Assembly: GCF_000971335.1 (NCBI RefSeq)
Contig: NZ_JZJL01000006.1
Coordinates: 62,001-126,000, forward strand
Direction of reading: 5' to 3'
DNA length: 64,000 nucleotides
Source of the DNA: Chromobacterium vaccinii
GTDB taxonomy: Bacteria > Pseudomonadota > Gammaproteobacteria > Burkholderiales > Chromobacteriaceae
Shown here: positions 16,315 through 25,693 of the stretch, piece by piece
Position numbering within the stretch: the first letter of the stretch is position 1
How the letters are laid out: every line of letters starts with the position of its first letter
Position numbers and translations under genes: made by a program
Notes under the pieces: model-generated
What the model was told of the DNA's origin: nothing
Seen by the model: only the letters and a program-made list of their open reading frames with translations
Database searches by the model: none

Positions 16315-18183
16315 ATGACTATGCCACAATCTATTGGAAATTTTATCGATGCACCAATGTATGCTCATTTGGGGCATCAAAGTGCTATGAACGAGTTGTT
16401 TGGTAAGGTGAATGAGAGTCTATCCCTTGATCAGAAGCTTGGTAACTGGCATTCCGTAAAAGCATATTTATTTACCTTGGCAGTACGAGCGGAGGGGGGG
16501 TGTGGTGAAAGCATAGAGTTTTTAATGAATTTGGCGTTGGGTAAGGGAGAGGTCGCCAACTATGCGCAAGAATGTCTGTGCTCCGTGATGTACGGTGCAG
16601 ATAGCAGTCGGTATGAGGTAGCCAATGCAATCAGAAGCTGTGCTCAAAATGCCATTATTATGGGGGGTGTGAGTGATGATTTTCTAGCTAAAAAGGGGTT
16701 GGTTACTGTTAAAGAAAGTGTGATGAATCAAGATTTTTCTAATGATTCTCCTAAGGTGCTTCTGATGGCTGCCGCTAGGGTCGATGGAGATGGGGAGCAT
16801 TTGGATCCAGTTCCTGCGTTAGTCAAAGATCGTGTAAATGCATTCAATGAGCAAGGAGAGGTACCAGCCTGGTGGAGTAATTTTCCTCCAGCAGAAGGTG
16901 TTTTTTCAAGAGAGAGTATGGTGAGTGTATTTCTGGACTTCGCTAACCAAAGCGATGATGGGGCTAGCAAGGGGTCTGCAGGGGCTAATTTCCTCCCACT
17001 TCAATCTTATTTGGGAAGTATGAATAAGTTAAAAATTTCGCAGTCCGGAAAGGAGGATGGAAAAAATGGGCGCTTGATTTGGGATGCGGAAAATTTTGGC
17101 GAGATTGTCCTAGGGAAAATTAAAGGGATCGATGGTGCTTGTCAATTGGCACTGTCTAGGAGAAATGGCTTAGAATCTGCTATTTTAGATTGTAAAGTAG
17201 TAGATGGTAAGATATCTGTGGCTTTGTTTTATCCTGAGGGACTTGAGGATAACTATGCCGCCATTGTGAAGTTCAAGCTTTCCCAAGTATTGGGAGGCGT
17301 TGAGGGTTTGAAGTTTCATTCAGTTCCAATGAAGATGGATTCTGGCGCTGGCATGTTTGGCTCTAATTTGGCTGAGATGATTCGCAAGGATGCCCCCTTT
17401 TATGAATCGTTTCATCAGTTAACAGACTCTGAGCTTTCTGAAGTGAAGAGTATGCCTTTCGATAGTATTTTGAGCCATCACAAGCAATTGAAAGCGGAAA
17501 ATGTTAAAGAAAATCAATATGATAGTGGATGGGCGGCGTCAGGGCTGAGTGAAAAGGCTGGCGGTGGCGAGATTTTTAAGCCTTTTTTGGGTTCGAATGT
17601 TTCACTCAATAAAAATACGACTATTGATCTGACCAGGGAAGAGAGGAAAGCAATTCATGATTATAGTGGAAGTTCATATCGTGATTTGAATAAAAATCTG
17701 CGCGATGGAAATGCTTTGGATGCTCAGCAGAAAATCATTGATGATAACCTGCAAAAAGTTTTTCAGAAACAGAGCCGTATCGACGTGGTTAAAACATTTA
17801 GAGGGTCTCGTGGTGGCTCCATGTATAGGGAGGAAGGGGTTGTTCATTCTACGTTGCAATATCTTTCAACTTCTCGCAGCGTGGAGCAGGCTGAGAATTT
17901 TTATCATTGGGGATCGAGTAAAAATTATCAGGCAGTGGTGTTTGGCCGGTCCGGCTTGGATATATCATCGATGTCGCAAATACCTAGCGAGAAAGAGGTT
18001 TTATATAATAGAAATACAAAATTTGAAACGATATTTTCCGCTTTTTATGAGAAAGACAATGTACATAAGACGGTTGTAGAGGAAGTGGGAACGAGAAGTG
18101 AGGAGGGTCGGAGAAAAACGGCAAATAATTTATCTGCGTTGGATCTTGCTGGAGGAGATCAAAGATGGTTGAAGAAGTTATAA
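16315..18183 (+). CDS. Candidate T3SS effector: mono-ADP-ribosyltransferase with pseudo-YopJ-like middle domain
   Basis: A 622-aa protein. The C-terminal about 190 residues are a canonical R-S-E ART: AIHDYSGSSYRDLNKNLRDG, then VVKTFRG (Arg496), LQYLSTSRS (Ser518-Thr519-Ser520) and SEKEVLYNRNTKF (Glu559, Glu561). All catalytic motifs are intact, so transfer of ADP-ribose from NAD+ to a host protein is expected; ExE enzymes often modify arginine. Residues about 283-360 resemble the YopJ/C55 acetyltransferase core (AILDCKVVDGKISVALFYPE and FHSVPMKMDSGAGMFG) but with His, Glu and Cys replaced by Glu287, Tyr306 and Ala345. The N-terminal about 230 residues are helical and unrecognised. ATG 16315 has only GAAAAG upstream; ATG 16321 is also possible. 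Confidence 0.7.
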   Translation: MTMPQSIGNFIDAPMYAHLGHQSAMNELFGKVNESLSLDQKLGNWHSVKAYLFTLAVRAEGGCGESIEFLMNLALGKGEVANYAQECLCSVMYGADSSRYEVANAIRSCAQNAIIMGGVSDDFLAKKGLVTVKESVMNQDFSNDSPKVLLMAAARVDGDGEHLDPVPALVKDRVNAFNEQGEVPAWWSNFPPAEGVFSRESMVSVFLDFANQSDDGASKGSAGANFLPLQSYLGSMNKLKISQSGKEDGKNGRLIWDAENFGEIVLGKIKGIDGACQLALSRRNGLESAILDCKVVDGKISVALFYPEGLEDNYAAIVKFKLSQVLGGVEGLKFHSVPMKMDSGAGMFGSNLAEMIRKDAPFYESFHQLTDSELSEVKSMPFDSILSHHKQLKAENVKENQYDSGWAASGLSEKAGGGEIFKPFLGSNVSLNKNTTIDLTREERKAIHDYSGSSYRDLNKNLRDGNALDAQQKIIDDNLQKVFQKQSRIDVVKTFRGSRGGSMYREEGVVHSTLQYLSTSRSVEQAENFYHWGSSKNYQAVVFGRSGLDISSMSQIPSEKEVLYNRNTKFETIFSAFYEKDNVHKTVVEEVGTRSEEGRRKTANNLSALDLAGGDQRWLKKL

Positions 18184-18499
18184 TGTCAATAAATGATCTG
18201 GTGTTGATCTAATGGAGGGTTTTCTTGGTAGCATGGTTTCGATGGGGTTGGGAGTCATACTTTTCTATTGTTAATTTTATGCTCAGTTATCGTGGCATGC
18301 AGCTTTATGTGAAAGTGGATGCCTTTGTTATTATTTCTTAAGTACGTAGTATTTAAATTTCGTTTCTAGTATTTTGGCTGGCGCATTCCATTCTGACACG
18401 ATACGTAGGGATTGCCATCACATTCCCATCAGGATTCCCTCCCTCTCCTCCCGCACACTGATGTCATCCCGGCAATTGCCGTAGCCCGGAGCCGGCGCG
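18184..18499. other. AT-rich to GC-rich boundary upstream of invF
   Basis: 316 bp with no gene. The first about 200 bp remain AT-rich like the effector island; the last 100 bp have the composition of the T3SS operon. It must hold the promoter of the invF-sctC operon. I see no clear terminator for the effector gene. Confidence 0.5.
18470..18481. promoter_or_regulatory. 12-bp perfect palindrome in the invF leader
   Basis: CGGCAATTGCCG is self-complementary and ends 18 nt before the invF start codon. It could be a dimeric operator or a small hairpin next to the ribosome site; the function is unknown. Confidence 0.35.
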
Positions 18500-19267
18500 A
18501 TGACAGAAACCCATGTGCTTCACCCTTTGCAAACTCTGGAAACCTCAGGACGGCGCGAGATCGCCGGCCAGCAGGCCTGGTTGTTATTGCCGTTGGCAGG
18601 CGACGGCGCTCAGCTGAAATTGAGCTGGCCGACCGGAGACGAAAGCTGGACGCTGCCGGCAGCTTGGCAGGGCTTGCTGTTGCTGGACAGGTTGCGCTTG
18701 TCGGTGCAGTCGGGGCGCTTGAGCTTTCATCCCATCCGGCTGGAGCCGCTGGCCAAGCTGCTGGCTTTCATCGACGAAGCGCGCGCGCTGGCGCCGGTGA
18801 ACGAGGCGGGGCGCTGTGGATGCTTGCTTCTGGATGACTTGTCGATCTGGTCCGAGAAGCGCCGTTGCGAGTATTGGTTTTTGCGCCAATTGCTGGAGCC
18901 GACGGAACCCTTTGCCGCGTTGCTGGCGCTGCTGCGCCGCAATGAGAGCTATTGGCTGGTGCGTTTTCTGCTGTCCAACTCCGAGTGCGGCGGAAAGCTG
19001 CAGATGCTTGGCGATCGTTATGGCGTATCCAGTTCCCATTTTCGCCGTCTATGCCGGCATGCGCTGGGCAATGCCGCCAAAACGACGCTGCGCGACTGGC
19101 GGGCGGCGCGCTCGCTGCTGGACGCGGTGGAGAGCAAGGAAAGCCTGACTCGGCTCGCGCTCAAGCACGGCTATGCCTCGGCTGCGCATTTTTCAAATGA
19201 AATCAAGGATTTGTATGGCGTTTCGCCGCGGGCCTTGTCCAATCTCATCCAACTGACGGTCAAATGA
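18500..19267 (+). CDS. invF: AraC-family T3SS regulator (InvF/MxiE-like)
   Basis: A 255-aa transcription factor. The C-terminal about 100 residues carry the two AraC helix-turn-helix motifs: LQMLGDRYGVSSSHFRRLCR and LTRLALKHGYASAAHFSNEI, ending DLYGVSPRALS. The N-terminal part is a beta-rich domain without a recognised ligand pocket. In Salmonella InvF needs the chaperone SicA to activate translocon and effector genes, and a SicA homologue is encoded 12 kb downstream. GGAG lies 8 nt before ATG 18500. The stop overlaps the sctC start as ATGA. Confidence 0.85.
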   Translation: MTETHVLHPLQTLETSGRREIAGQQAWLLLPLAGDGAQLKLSWPTGDESWTLPAAWQGLLLLDRLRLSVQSGRLSFHPIRLEPLAKLLAFIDEARALAPVNEAGRCGCLLLDDLSIWSEKRRCEYWFLRQLLEPTEPFAALLALLRRNESYWLVRFLLSNSECGGKLQMLGDRYGVSSSHFRRLCRHALGNAAKTTLRDWRAARSLLDAVESKESLTRLALKHGYASAAHFSNEIKDLYGVSPRALSNLIQLTVK

Positions 19268-20997
19268 ACAAGTTTTTGTTGTGCGCATGGTGCTTGGGAT
19301 GGGCTTGTTTGCAGCCGGGTTTGGCGCATGCCGCGCCGGATGCCGGGCGAACGGAGGATGGAGCGGGCTATGTCGCCCGCCAGGACGGCCTGCGGGCCTT
19401 GTTCGACGCTATCTCCGCCAAATTGAAAAAGCCAGTGATTCTGAGCAAGCAGGCGGCCCGCAAGCAGGTGAGCGGCGAGTTCGACCTGGGCAATGCCCAG
19501 GCTTTGCTGGAAAAGCTGGCGCAGCAACTGGGCCTGATCTGGTACTACGACGGCCAGGCCATCTACGTTTACGACTCCAGCGAGACCCGCAATTCGGTGG
19601 TGCTGCTGCGCAATGTGTCGTTGACCACATTGAACGGCTTTCTGCGCAAATCCGGCTTGTACGACAAGCGCTATCCGCTGCGCGGCGACAATCGCAGCGG
19701 CACCTTCTATCTGTCCGGCCCGCCGGTATACGTGGATATGGTGAGCAATGCCGCCAGCTTCATGGACAAGCAGAGCGAGGGCATGGACCTGGGCCGGCAG
19801 AAGATAGGCGTGATCAAGCTCAGCAATACTTTTGTCGGCGATCGCAGCTATGAGATGCGCGATCAGAAAATCGTCATTCCCGGTATGGCCACGGTGATAG
19901 AGAAGCTGTTGGCGGGCGAGGAGAAGTCGGTGCTGGCGTCGCAATCGTCCGCTCCCGCGGCAAACGATGCCGCCGCCAAGGCGCCGCTGCCGGCCGGTTT
20001 GCCGCCTTTGCCCGGTTTGGCGGATGCCAAAGCCGCATCTGCTCAAGCCGGCGCCACGCCGCCGGATCCGTTCGCCCGTCCCGCCGCCGCCGGCGACATC
20101 AAGGTGATCGCCTATCCGGATACCAACAGCTTGCTGGTCAAGGGCTCGGCGGAGCAGGTGCGTTTCATCGAAGGGCTGGTGGCGGCTTTGGATGTGGCCA
20201 AGCGCCATGTCGAGCTGTCGCTGTGGATCATCGATATGGAAAAGGATGATCTGGACCAGCTGGGCGTGGACTGGCGCGGCCAGGTGTCGGTGGGGAACAA
20301 GCTGGGGGTGTCGTTCAACGCCAACGGCTCGCTCAGCACGCTGGACGGCACCCGCTTCATCGCATCGGTGATGGCCTTGTCGCAAAAGAAGAAGGCCAAT
20401 GTGGTGTCGCGGCCGGTGCTGCTGACCCAGGAAAACGTGCCGGCCATCTTCGACAACAACCGCACCTTCTACACCAAGCTGGTGGGTGAGCGCAGCGTGG
20501 ATTTGCAGCATGTCACCTATGGCACGCTGGTCAGCGTGCTGCCGCGCTTCGCGGCCAATGGCCAGATCGAGATGTCGCTGAATATCGAGGACGGCCGGGA
20601 GGCGCGGGCGCCGGACTATAGCCAGGACAACAGGGACGCCGCCACGCCGGAAGTGGGACGGACCCGGATCAGCACGGTGGCGCGGGTGCCGCAGGGCAAG
20701 AGCCTGCTGATCGGCGGCTTCACCCGCGACGCCAGCAGCGACGACCAGGCGTCGATCCCTGTCCTGGGGCAATTGCCGGTGCTGGGGAGGATGTTCCGTT
20801 ATCAGCGCCAGAGCCTGTCCAATACCGTGCGGGTGTTTCTGATCCAGCCGCGCGAGATCGCGGATCCGTTGACTCCGGACGCCAACGACCTATTTGGCGG
20901 CATCGCCAAGCAACAAGGCCTGGATGTGGATCCGCTGCAGCAGAAAGTGCGCGACTACCTGGGCCGGAGCGGCGGGGGCGCCGACGGTGGAGATTAA
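19264..20997 (+). CDS. sctC: T3SS outer-membrane secretin SctC (InvG-like)
   Basis: A 577-aa secretin; InvG is 562 aa. It has a Sec signal peptide (MNKFLLCAWCLGWACLQPG, cleavage likely after AHA) and N-terminal ring domains N0-N1 (about 35-180, including KKPVILSKQAARKQVSGEFDL and LNGFLRKSGLYD). An Ala/Pro linker leads to the N3 domain (DIKVIAYPDTNSLLVKG) and the C-terminal pore (about 330-540, with VSRPVLLTQENVPAIFDNN and SLLIGGFTRDASSDDQ). Fifteen or so subunits form the outer-membrane channel. The start overlaps invF and the end overlaps sctW. Confidence 0.95.
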   Translation: MNKFLLCAWCLGWACLQPGLAHAAPDAGRTEDGAGYVARQDGLRALFDAISAKLKKPVILSKQAARKQVSGEFDLGNAQALLEKLAQQLGLIWYYDGQAIYVYDSSETRNSVVLLRNVSLTTLNGFLRKSGLYDKRYPLRGDNRSGTFYLSGPPVYVDMVSNAASFMDKQSEGMDLGRQKIGVIKLSNTFVGDRSYEMRDQKIVIPGMATVIEKLLAGEEKSVLASQSSAPAANDAAAKAPLPAGLPPLPGLADAKAASAQAGATPPDPFARPAAAGDIKVIAYPDTNSLLVKGSAEQVRFIEGLVAALDVAKRHVELSLWIIDMEKDDLDQLGVDWRGQVSVGNKLGVSFNANGSLSTLDGTRFIASVMALSQKKKANVVSRPVLLTQENVPAIFDNNRTFYTKLVGERSVDLQHVTYGTLVSVLPRFAANGQIEMSLNIEDGREARAPDYSQDNRDAATPEVGRTRISTVARVPQGKSLLIGGFTRDASSDDQASIPVLGQLPVLGRMFRYQRQSLSNTVRVFLIQPREIADPLTPDANDLFGGIAKQQGLDVDPLQQKVRDYLGRSGGGADGGD

Positions 20998-22141
20998 TGC
21001 CCGGCCCGCGCCAAGCATCGGCTTGCGCACGCTCAAGCAGCAGGCCCAGCTGGACGCCAAGCGAGAAGCCCGGCGCGATGCCTTGCAGCAGAGCGAGTCG
21101 CGGCAGGCCGACGCGCAGCTGACCGAGGCGGAGCTGGCGGAAGAGGCAAGCCCGGCGGCGCTGCTGCAGCGCGCGGCCCAGTCCTCGGATGAAATGGCGG
21201 CGGTGTTGACCCAGTTTCGCAGCCGGCGCGATTACGACAAGAAGCGGGGCAATCTGGCGGACAGCTTCGAGCGGGTGTTGGACGAGGACGCGCTGCCCAA
21301 GGCCGAAGCAGTGCTCAAGGTGGTCCAGTCGCATGAGGTGCCGGCCGAGGAGCTGCTGCGCAGGGTGCGTTCGCAGTTTCCGGACGACAGCGATCTGATC
21401 CTGGTGCTGCGCCAGCTGGCGCGGCGCAAGCAGCTGGACGAGGTGTCGCGCAAGCGGCTGCAGGCGCTGCTGGCCCAGGCGGAGGAAGAGGCCGATCCGC
21501 AACAGCTGAAAGCGGGCGTCAACAGCGCGTTGAAGGCCAAGCTGTTCGGCAAGGCCCTGGATTTGAATCCAGGCCTGTTGCGGGCCAGTTACCGACAGTT
21601 CCTGCAGAGCGAGGCGCCGGAGGCGGCGATTTATCAGGATTGGGTCGCCAGCTACGGTTATCCGCAGCGGGGCGTGGTGCTGGACTTCATCGAGGGGGCT
21701 TTGCTGGCGGATATCGATTCGCTGGACCCCAGTTGCTCGCGACTGGAGTTCGGCAATCTGCTCGGCAGGCTGACCCAGCTCAAGCTGCTGCGCTCCGCCG
21801 ATGGCCTGTTTGTCGGAAAGTTGCTCGGCAATCCCTTGGTGCGGGGATTCAATTCCAGCGAGGCCGACTGGCTGTTTTTGCTGCTGTCGCTCTTGCAGCA
21901 GCCGCAGCAGGTGGACGAGCTTTTGGCGGAAACCGTGGGGGATACGGCGCTGTTGAGCCGCCATGCCGACCGCTCGTCTTTGTTGTACGCGCTGTATCAG
22001 GCATGCAAGGCATTGCCGCCCAGGCTGTTTCCGGACGAGGAATGGATGGATGCGCTGCTGGACGAGTTCCGGCACCTGGCGGGCATCGCCTACCGGCATG
22101 AAAAGGTGGAGCGGCGCAACGGGAGGAGAGCCGCGGGGTAG
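20987..22141 (+). CDS. sctW: T3SS gatekeeper SctW (InvE/MxiC-like)
   Basis: A 384-aa cytosolic protein (InvE is 372 aa) that controls the switch from translocator to effector secretion. I chose GTG 20987, which follows GGGGGCG and overlaps the sctC stop. The open frame extends further upstream only as a shadow of sctC. The N-terminus is flexible; the helical HrpJ-type domain starts around residue 65 (SSDEMAAVLTQFRSRRDYDK) and a TyeA-like C-terminal part follows (SEADWLFLLLSLLQQPQQVD, ALYQACKALPPRLFPDEEW). An 88-nt gap separates it from sctV. Confidence 0.85.
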   Translation: MEINARPAPSIGLRTLKQQAQLDAKREARRDALQQSESRQADAQLTEAELAEEASPAALLQRAAQSSDEMAAVLTQFRSRRDYDKKRGNLADSFERVLDEDALPKAEAVLKVVQSHEVPAEELLRRVRSQFPDDSDLILVLRQLARRKQLDEVSRKRLQALLAQAEEEADPQQLKAGVNSALKAKLFGKALDLNPGLLRASYRQFLQSEAPEAAIYQDWVASYGYPQRGVVLDFIEGALLADIDSLDPSCSRLEFGNLLGRLTQLKLLRSADGLFVGKLLGNPLVRGFNSSEADWLFLLLSLLQQPQQVDELLAETVGDTALLSRHADRSSLLYALYQACKALPPRLFPDEEWMDALLDEFRHLAGIAYRHEKVERRNGRRAAG

Positions 22142-22229
22142 AGAGCCGCCAGCCAAGCCCTGCCGCGCAGGATTTCGCTTGCTGCTTTCCCTTATGAAAG
22201 GCGCTTTGAGCGTCTGATTTTCTGGATGA

Positions 22230-24332
22230 ATGACGGTGTTGACTTCTTTGTTGAACGGCGCGCGCTCGCGGCCTGAATTGCTGATCCTGTTGCTGATGGT
22301 GATGATCATCGCGATGCTGATCATCCCGCTGCCCACTTATTTGGTGGACTTCCTGATCGGCCTCAACATCGTGCTGGCGATGCTGGTGTTCATGGGGTCG
22401 TTCTATATCGATCGCATCCTCAGCTTTTCCACTTTTCCGTCGGTGCTGCTGATCACCACGTTGTTCCGGCTGGCGTTGTCGATCAGCACCAGCCGTCTGA
22501 TCCTGATCGAGGCCGATGCCGGCGAGATCATCGCCACCTTCGGCCAGTTCGTGATCGGCGATAGCCTGGCGGTGGGCTTCGTGGTGTTTTCCATCGTCAC
22601 CATCGTGCAGTTCATCGTCATCACTAAGGGTTCGGAGCGGGTGGCGGAGGTGGCGGCGCGCTTCTCGCTGGACGGCATGCCCGGCAAGCAGATGAGCATC
22701 GACGCCGACCTGCGGGCCGGCATCATCGACGCCGACGCCGCGCGCGAGCGCCGCAGCGTGCTGGAGCGGGAAAGCCAGCTGTACGGCTCGTTCGACGGCG
22801 CGATGAAGTTCATCAAGGGCGACGCCATCGCCGGCATCATCATCATTTTCGTCAATTTCATCGGCGGCATCGCCGTCGGTGTGACGCAGCACGGCATGAG
22901 CCTGTCCGCCGCGCTGTCCACCTACACCATGCTGACCATCGGCGACGGCCTGGTCGCGCAAATCCCGGCGCTGCTGATCGCCATCAGCGCGGGCTTCATC
23001 GTCACGCGGGTCAATGGCGACAGCGACAATATGGGCCGCAATATCGTGAGCCAGCTGTTGGGCAACCGCTTTGTTCTGGTGGTGACCGCGGGCCTGGCGC
23101 TGGCTGTGGGCATGTTGCCGGGTTTCCCCTTGCTGGTGTTCCTGATCCTGGCCGGCGCGCTGGGGGCGTTGTTCTATTTCCGGTGGAAGGCGGCCAAGGC
23201 CGCCGCTGCGCCGCAGGCGTCCGCCGCGGGCAAGTCTGGCAAAGCCGGCAAGGATAAAACGCCGGCTCCGGCGGGTGGCGCGGCCAAGAGCGGGGGCCAG
23301 GGAAGCTCGCTGGGCTTGATCGAAAACCTGGATCAAGTAGCTACCGAGACGGTGCCTTTGATTCTGCTGGTCCCCAAGGTCAGGCGCGCCGAACTGGAAA
23401 GCCTGCAGTTGGCGGAGTGCCTGCGCAGCCAATTCTTCATCGACTACGGCGTGCGCCTGCCCGACATGCTGCTGCGCGACTCGGCCTCGATGGAAGACAA
23501 CCAAGTGGTGTTGCTGATCAATGAGATACGCGCCGAGTCGTTTGTCGTGCATTTCGATCTGCTGCGGGTGGTCAATTATTCGGACGAAATCGAGGGGTTT
23601 GGCATCCAGCCGCTGAAGACCTCCCAGGGCGACGGCCAGTGCGTCTGGGTGAGGCCGGAAGAGGGAGACAAGCTGGGCAAGCTGGGCTACCAGCTGCGCC
23701 CGGCGCTGGACGAGCTGTACCAGTGTCTGGCGGCGCTATTGGCCCGCCATGTCGGCGAGTACTTCGGCATCCAGGAGGCGAAGCACATGCTGGACCAGCT
23801 GGAGGGACGCTATCCCGATCTGCTCAAGGAAGTGCTGCGCCACGCCACCGTGCAGCGCATCGCCGAGGTATTGCAACGGCTGCTGGTCGAGAGGATATCG
23901 GTCCGCAACATGAAGCTGATCATGGAGGCGCTGGCGCTGTGGGCGCCGCGCGAAAAGGACGTGATCAACCTGGTGGAGCATGTGCGCGGCGCGCTGGCGC
24001 GCTACATCTGCCACAAATTCGCCAATGGCAGCGAGCTGCGCGCGGTGATGGTGTCGGCGGAGGTGGAGGACGTGGTGCGCAAGGGCGTGCGCCAGACTTC
24101 GGCCGGTGCCTTCCTCAATCTGGAGCCGTCCGTTTCGGAAGAACTGATGGATCTGTTCGCGGTGGGCCTGGGCAGCTTGAACGTGGCGAACAAGGACATG
24201 GTGCTGCTGGCATCGGTGGATGTGCGCCGCTTCATCAAAAAACTGGTTGAAACCCGCTTTCTGGATCTGGAAGTGGTGTCCTTCGGCGAAATCACCGACA
24301 GCGTGTCGGTGAATGTGATCAAAACCATTTGA
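22230..24332 (+). CDS. sctV: T3SS major export-gate protein SctV (InvA-like)
   Basis: A 700-aa FHIPEP-family protein; InvA is 685 aa. The N-terminal half has about eight membrane helices with the family motif region ISTSRLILIEADAGEIIATFGQFV and PGKQMSIDADLRAGIIDADAA. An Ala/Lys/Gly linker of about 40 residues leads to the cytosolic nonamer-ring domain (about 365-700) that docks chaperone-effector complexes. SctV also couples export to the proton gradient. The linker is longer and more low-complexity than usual. Ribosome site GGATGA upstream. Confidence 0.95.
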   Translation: MTVLTSLLNGARSRPELLILLLMVMIIAMLIIPLPTYLVDFLIGLNIVLAMLVFMGSFYIDRILSFSTFPSVLLITTLFRLALSISTSRLILIEADAGEIIATFGQFVIGDSLAVGFVVFSIVTIVQFIVITKGSERVAEVAARFSLDGMPGKQMSIDADLRAGIIDADAARERRSVLERESQLYGSFDGAMKFIKGDAIAGIIIIFVNFIGGIAVGVTQHGMSLSAALSTYTMLTIGDGLVAQIPALLIAISAGFIVTRVNGDSDNMGRNIVSQLLGNRFVLVVTAGLALAVGMLPGFPLLVFLILAGALGALFYFRWKAAKAAAAPQASAAGKSGKAGKDKTPAPAGGAAKSGGQGSSLGLIENLDQVATETVPLILLVPKVRRAELESLQLAECLRSQFFIDYGVRLPDMLLRDSASMEDNQVVLLINEIRAESFVVHFDLLRVVNYSDEIEGFGIQPLKTSQGDGQCVWVRPEEGDKLGKLGYQLRPALDELYQCLAALLARHVGEYFGIQEAKHMLDQLEGRYPDLLKEVLRHATVQRIAEVLQRLLVERISVRNMKLIMEALALWAPREKDVINLVEHVRGALARYICHKFANGSELRAVMVSAEVEDVVRKGVRQTSAGAFLNLEPSVSEELMDLFAVGLGSLNVANKDMVLLASVDVRRFIKKLVETRFLDLEVVSFGEITDSVSVNVIKTI

Positions 24333-24344
24333 GAGAGAGCTGCG

Positions 24345-24407
24345 ATGTCGGCCGTTGATGAGCTTGTATCTGCGCCGGCCCTTGCCGGCAGAGGGCGGGT
24401 GCGATGA
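24345..24407 (+). CDS. 20-codon ORF translationally coupled to sctN
   Basis: ATG 24345, preceded by GAGAGAGAG, opens a 20-residue frame ([20 protein letters not shown]) whose TGA overlaps the sctN start as ATGA. It occupies the place where invB lies in Salmonella. It could be a remnant of a deleted chaperone gene or a coupling peptide that sets sctN translation. No homologue can be judged at this length. Confidence 0.45.
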   Translation: MSAVDELVSAPALAGRGRVR

Positions 24408-25693
24408 AGCCGCCGCGTATGTTGCGTCGTCTGGCTTATCCGCAGCGCCTGTCCGGTCCCATCCTGGAGGCGGCTCTTCCTGATGTGGCGATTGGCGAGT
24501 TATGCGAGATACGCCGCAGCTGGCAGGACAGCGAGGTGGTGGCGCGCGCCCAGGTGGTGGGTTTCCAGGGCGCGCGCGCGGTGCTGAGCCTGATCGGCAA
24601 TGCGCGGGGCTTGTCGCGCGAAGCGGTGCTGCAGCCCACCGGCAGCGCGCTTTCGGCCTGGATCGGCGACGACGCGCTGGGCGCGGTGCTGGATCCCATC
24701 GGCCAGGTGGTGGAGCGCTTCGCCGATACCGGCGGCCTGGCCGGCGGACGAAGGGGCATCGACGTCGATCCGCCGCCGTATTCGCAGCGCGTGGGCGTGC
24801 GCGAACCGCTGCTGACCGGCGTGAGGGCGATAGATGGCCTGCTGACCTGCGGTGTCGGCCAGCGGGTGGGGATTTTCGCTTCCGCCGGCTGCGGCAAGAC
24901 CATGTTGATGCACATGCTGATCGAACAGACCGAGGCGGATGTTTTCGTGATCGGACTGGTGGGGGAGCGGGGCCGCGAGGTGACTGAATTTGTCGAGGCT
25001 TTGCGCCAATCGTCCAAGCGCGACCGCTGCGTGCTGGTGTACGCCACTTCCGATTATTCCTCGGTGGACCGCTGCAACGCGGCGCTTTTGGCCACCACGG
25101 TGGCGGAGCACTTCCGCGAACAGGGCAAGCAGGTGGTGCTGTTTGTCGACTCGATGACGCGCTATGCCCGCGCGCTGCGCGATGTGGCGTTGGCCGCCGG
25201 TGAGCCGCCGGCGCGGCGTGGCTATCCAGCGTCGGTGTTCGACAGCCTGCCGCGCTTGCTGGAGAGGCCGGGCGCGACGGGCCAGGGCAGCATCACAGCG
25301 TTCTATACCGTGCTGCTGGAAAGCGACGACGAGCCCGATCCGCTGGCCGATGAAATCCGCTCCATTCTCGACGGCCACATCTACTTGAGCCGCAAGCTGG
25401 CCGGGCAAGGGCATTACCCGGCGATAGACGCGCTCAAGAGCACCAGCCGGGTGGCGGGACAGGTCACCGAGGCCTCTCATCAGCAGCTTGCCGCCGCGGT
25501 GCGCGGCTTGATGGCGCGGCTGGACGAGCTGCAGGTGTTCATCGACCTGGGCGAGTACCGGCCAGGCGAGAACGCCGACAACGACAAGGCGATGCGGGCG
25601 CGCGACGCGTTGAGACAATGGCTGCGCCAGCCCATGAGCCAGCATTCGCCGTTCGCGGCCACCCTGAAGGGCATGCATGAGCTTGTTGCTTAA
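24404..25693 (+). CDS. sctN: T3SS ATPase SctN (InvC-like)
   Basis: A 429-aa FliI/YscN-type ATPase that strips chaperones and unfolds substrates at the base of the injectisome. Walker A is FASAGCGKT (Lys165); the Walker B region is [20 protein letters not shown] with the family motif [23 protein letters not shown]. The C-terminal helical domain follows (about 350-429). InvC is 431 aa. The start is coupled to the small upstream ORF and the stop overlaps sctO by 17 bp. Confidence 0.97.
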   Translation: MKPPRMLRRLAYPQRLSGPILEAALPDVAIGELCEIRRSWQDSEVVARAQVVGFQGARAVLSLIGNARGLSREAVLQPTGSALSAWIGDDALGAVLDPIGQVVERFADTGGLAGGRRGIDVDPPPYSQRVGVREPLLTGVRAIDGLLTCGVGQRVGIFASAGCGKTMLMHMLIEQTEADVFVIGLVGERGREVTEFVEALRQSSKRDRCVLVYATSDYSSVDRCNAALLATTVAEHFREQGKQVVLFVDSMTRYARALRDVALAAGEPPARRGYPASVFDSLPRLLERPGATGQGSITAFYTVLLESDDEPDPLADEIRSILDGHIYLSRKLAGQGHYPAIDALKSTSRVAGQVTEASHQQLAAAVRGLMARLDELQVFIDLGEYRPGENADNDKAMRARDALRQWLRQPMSQHSPFAATLKGMHELVA

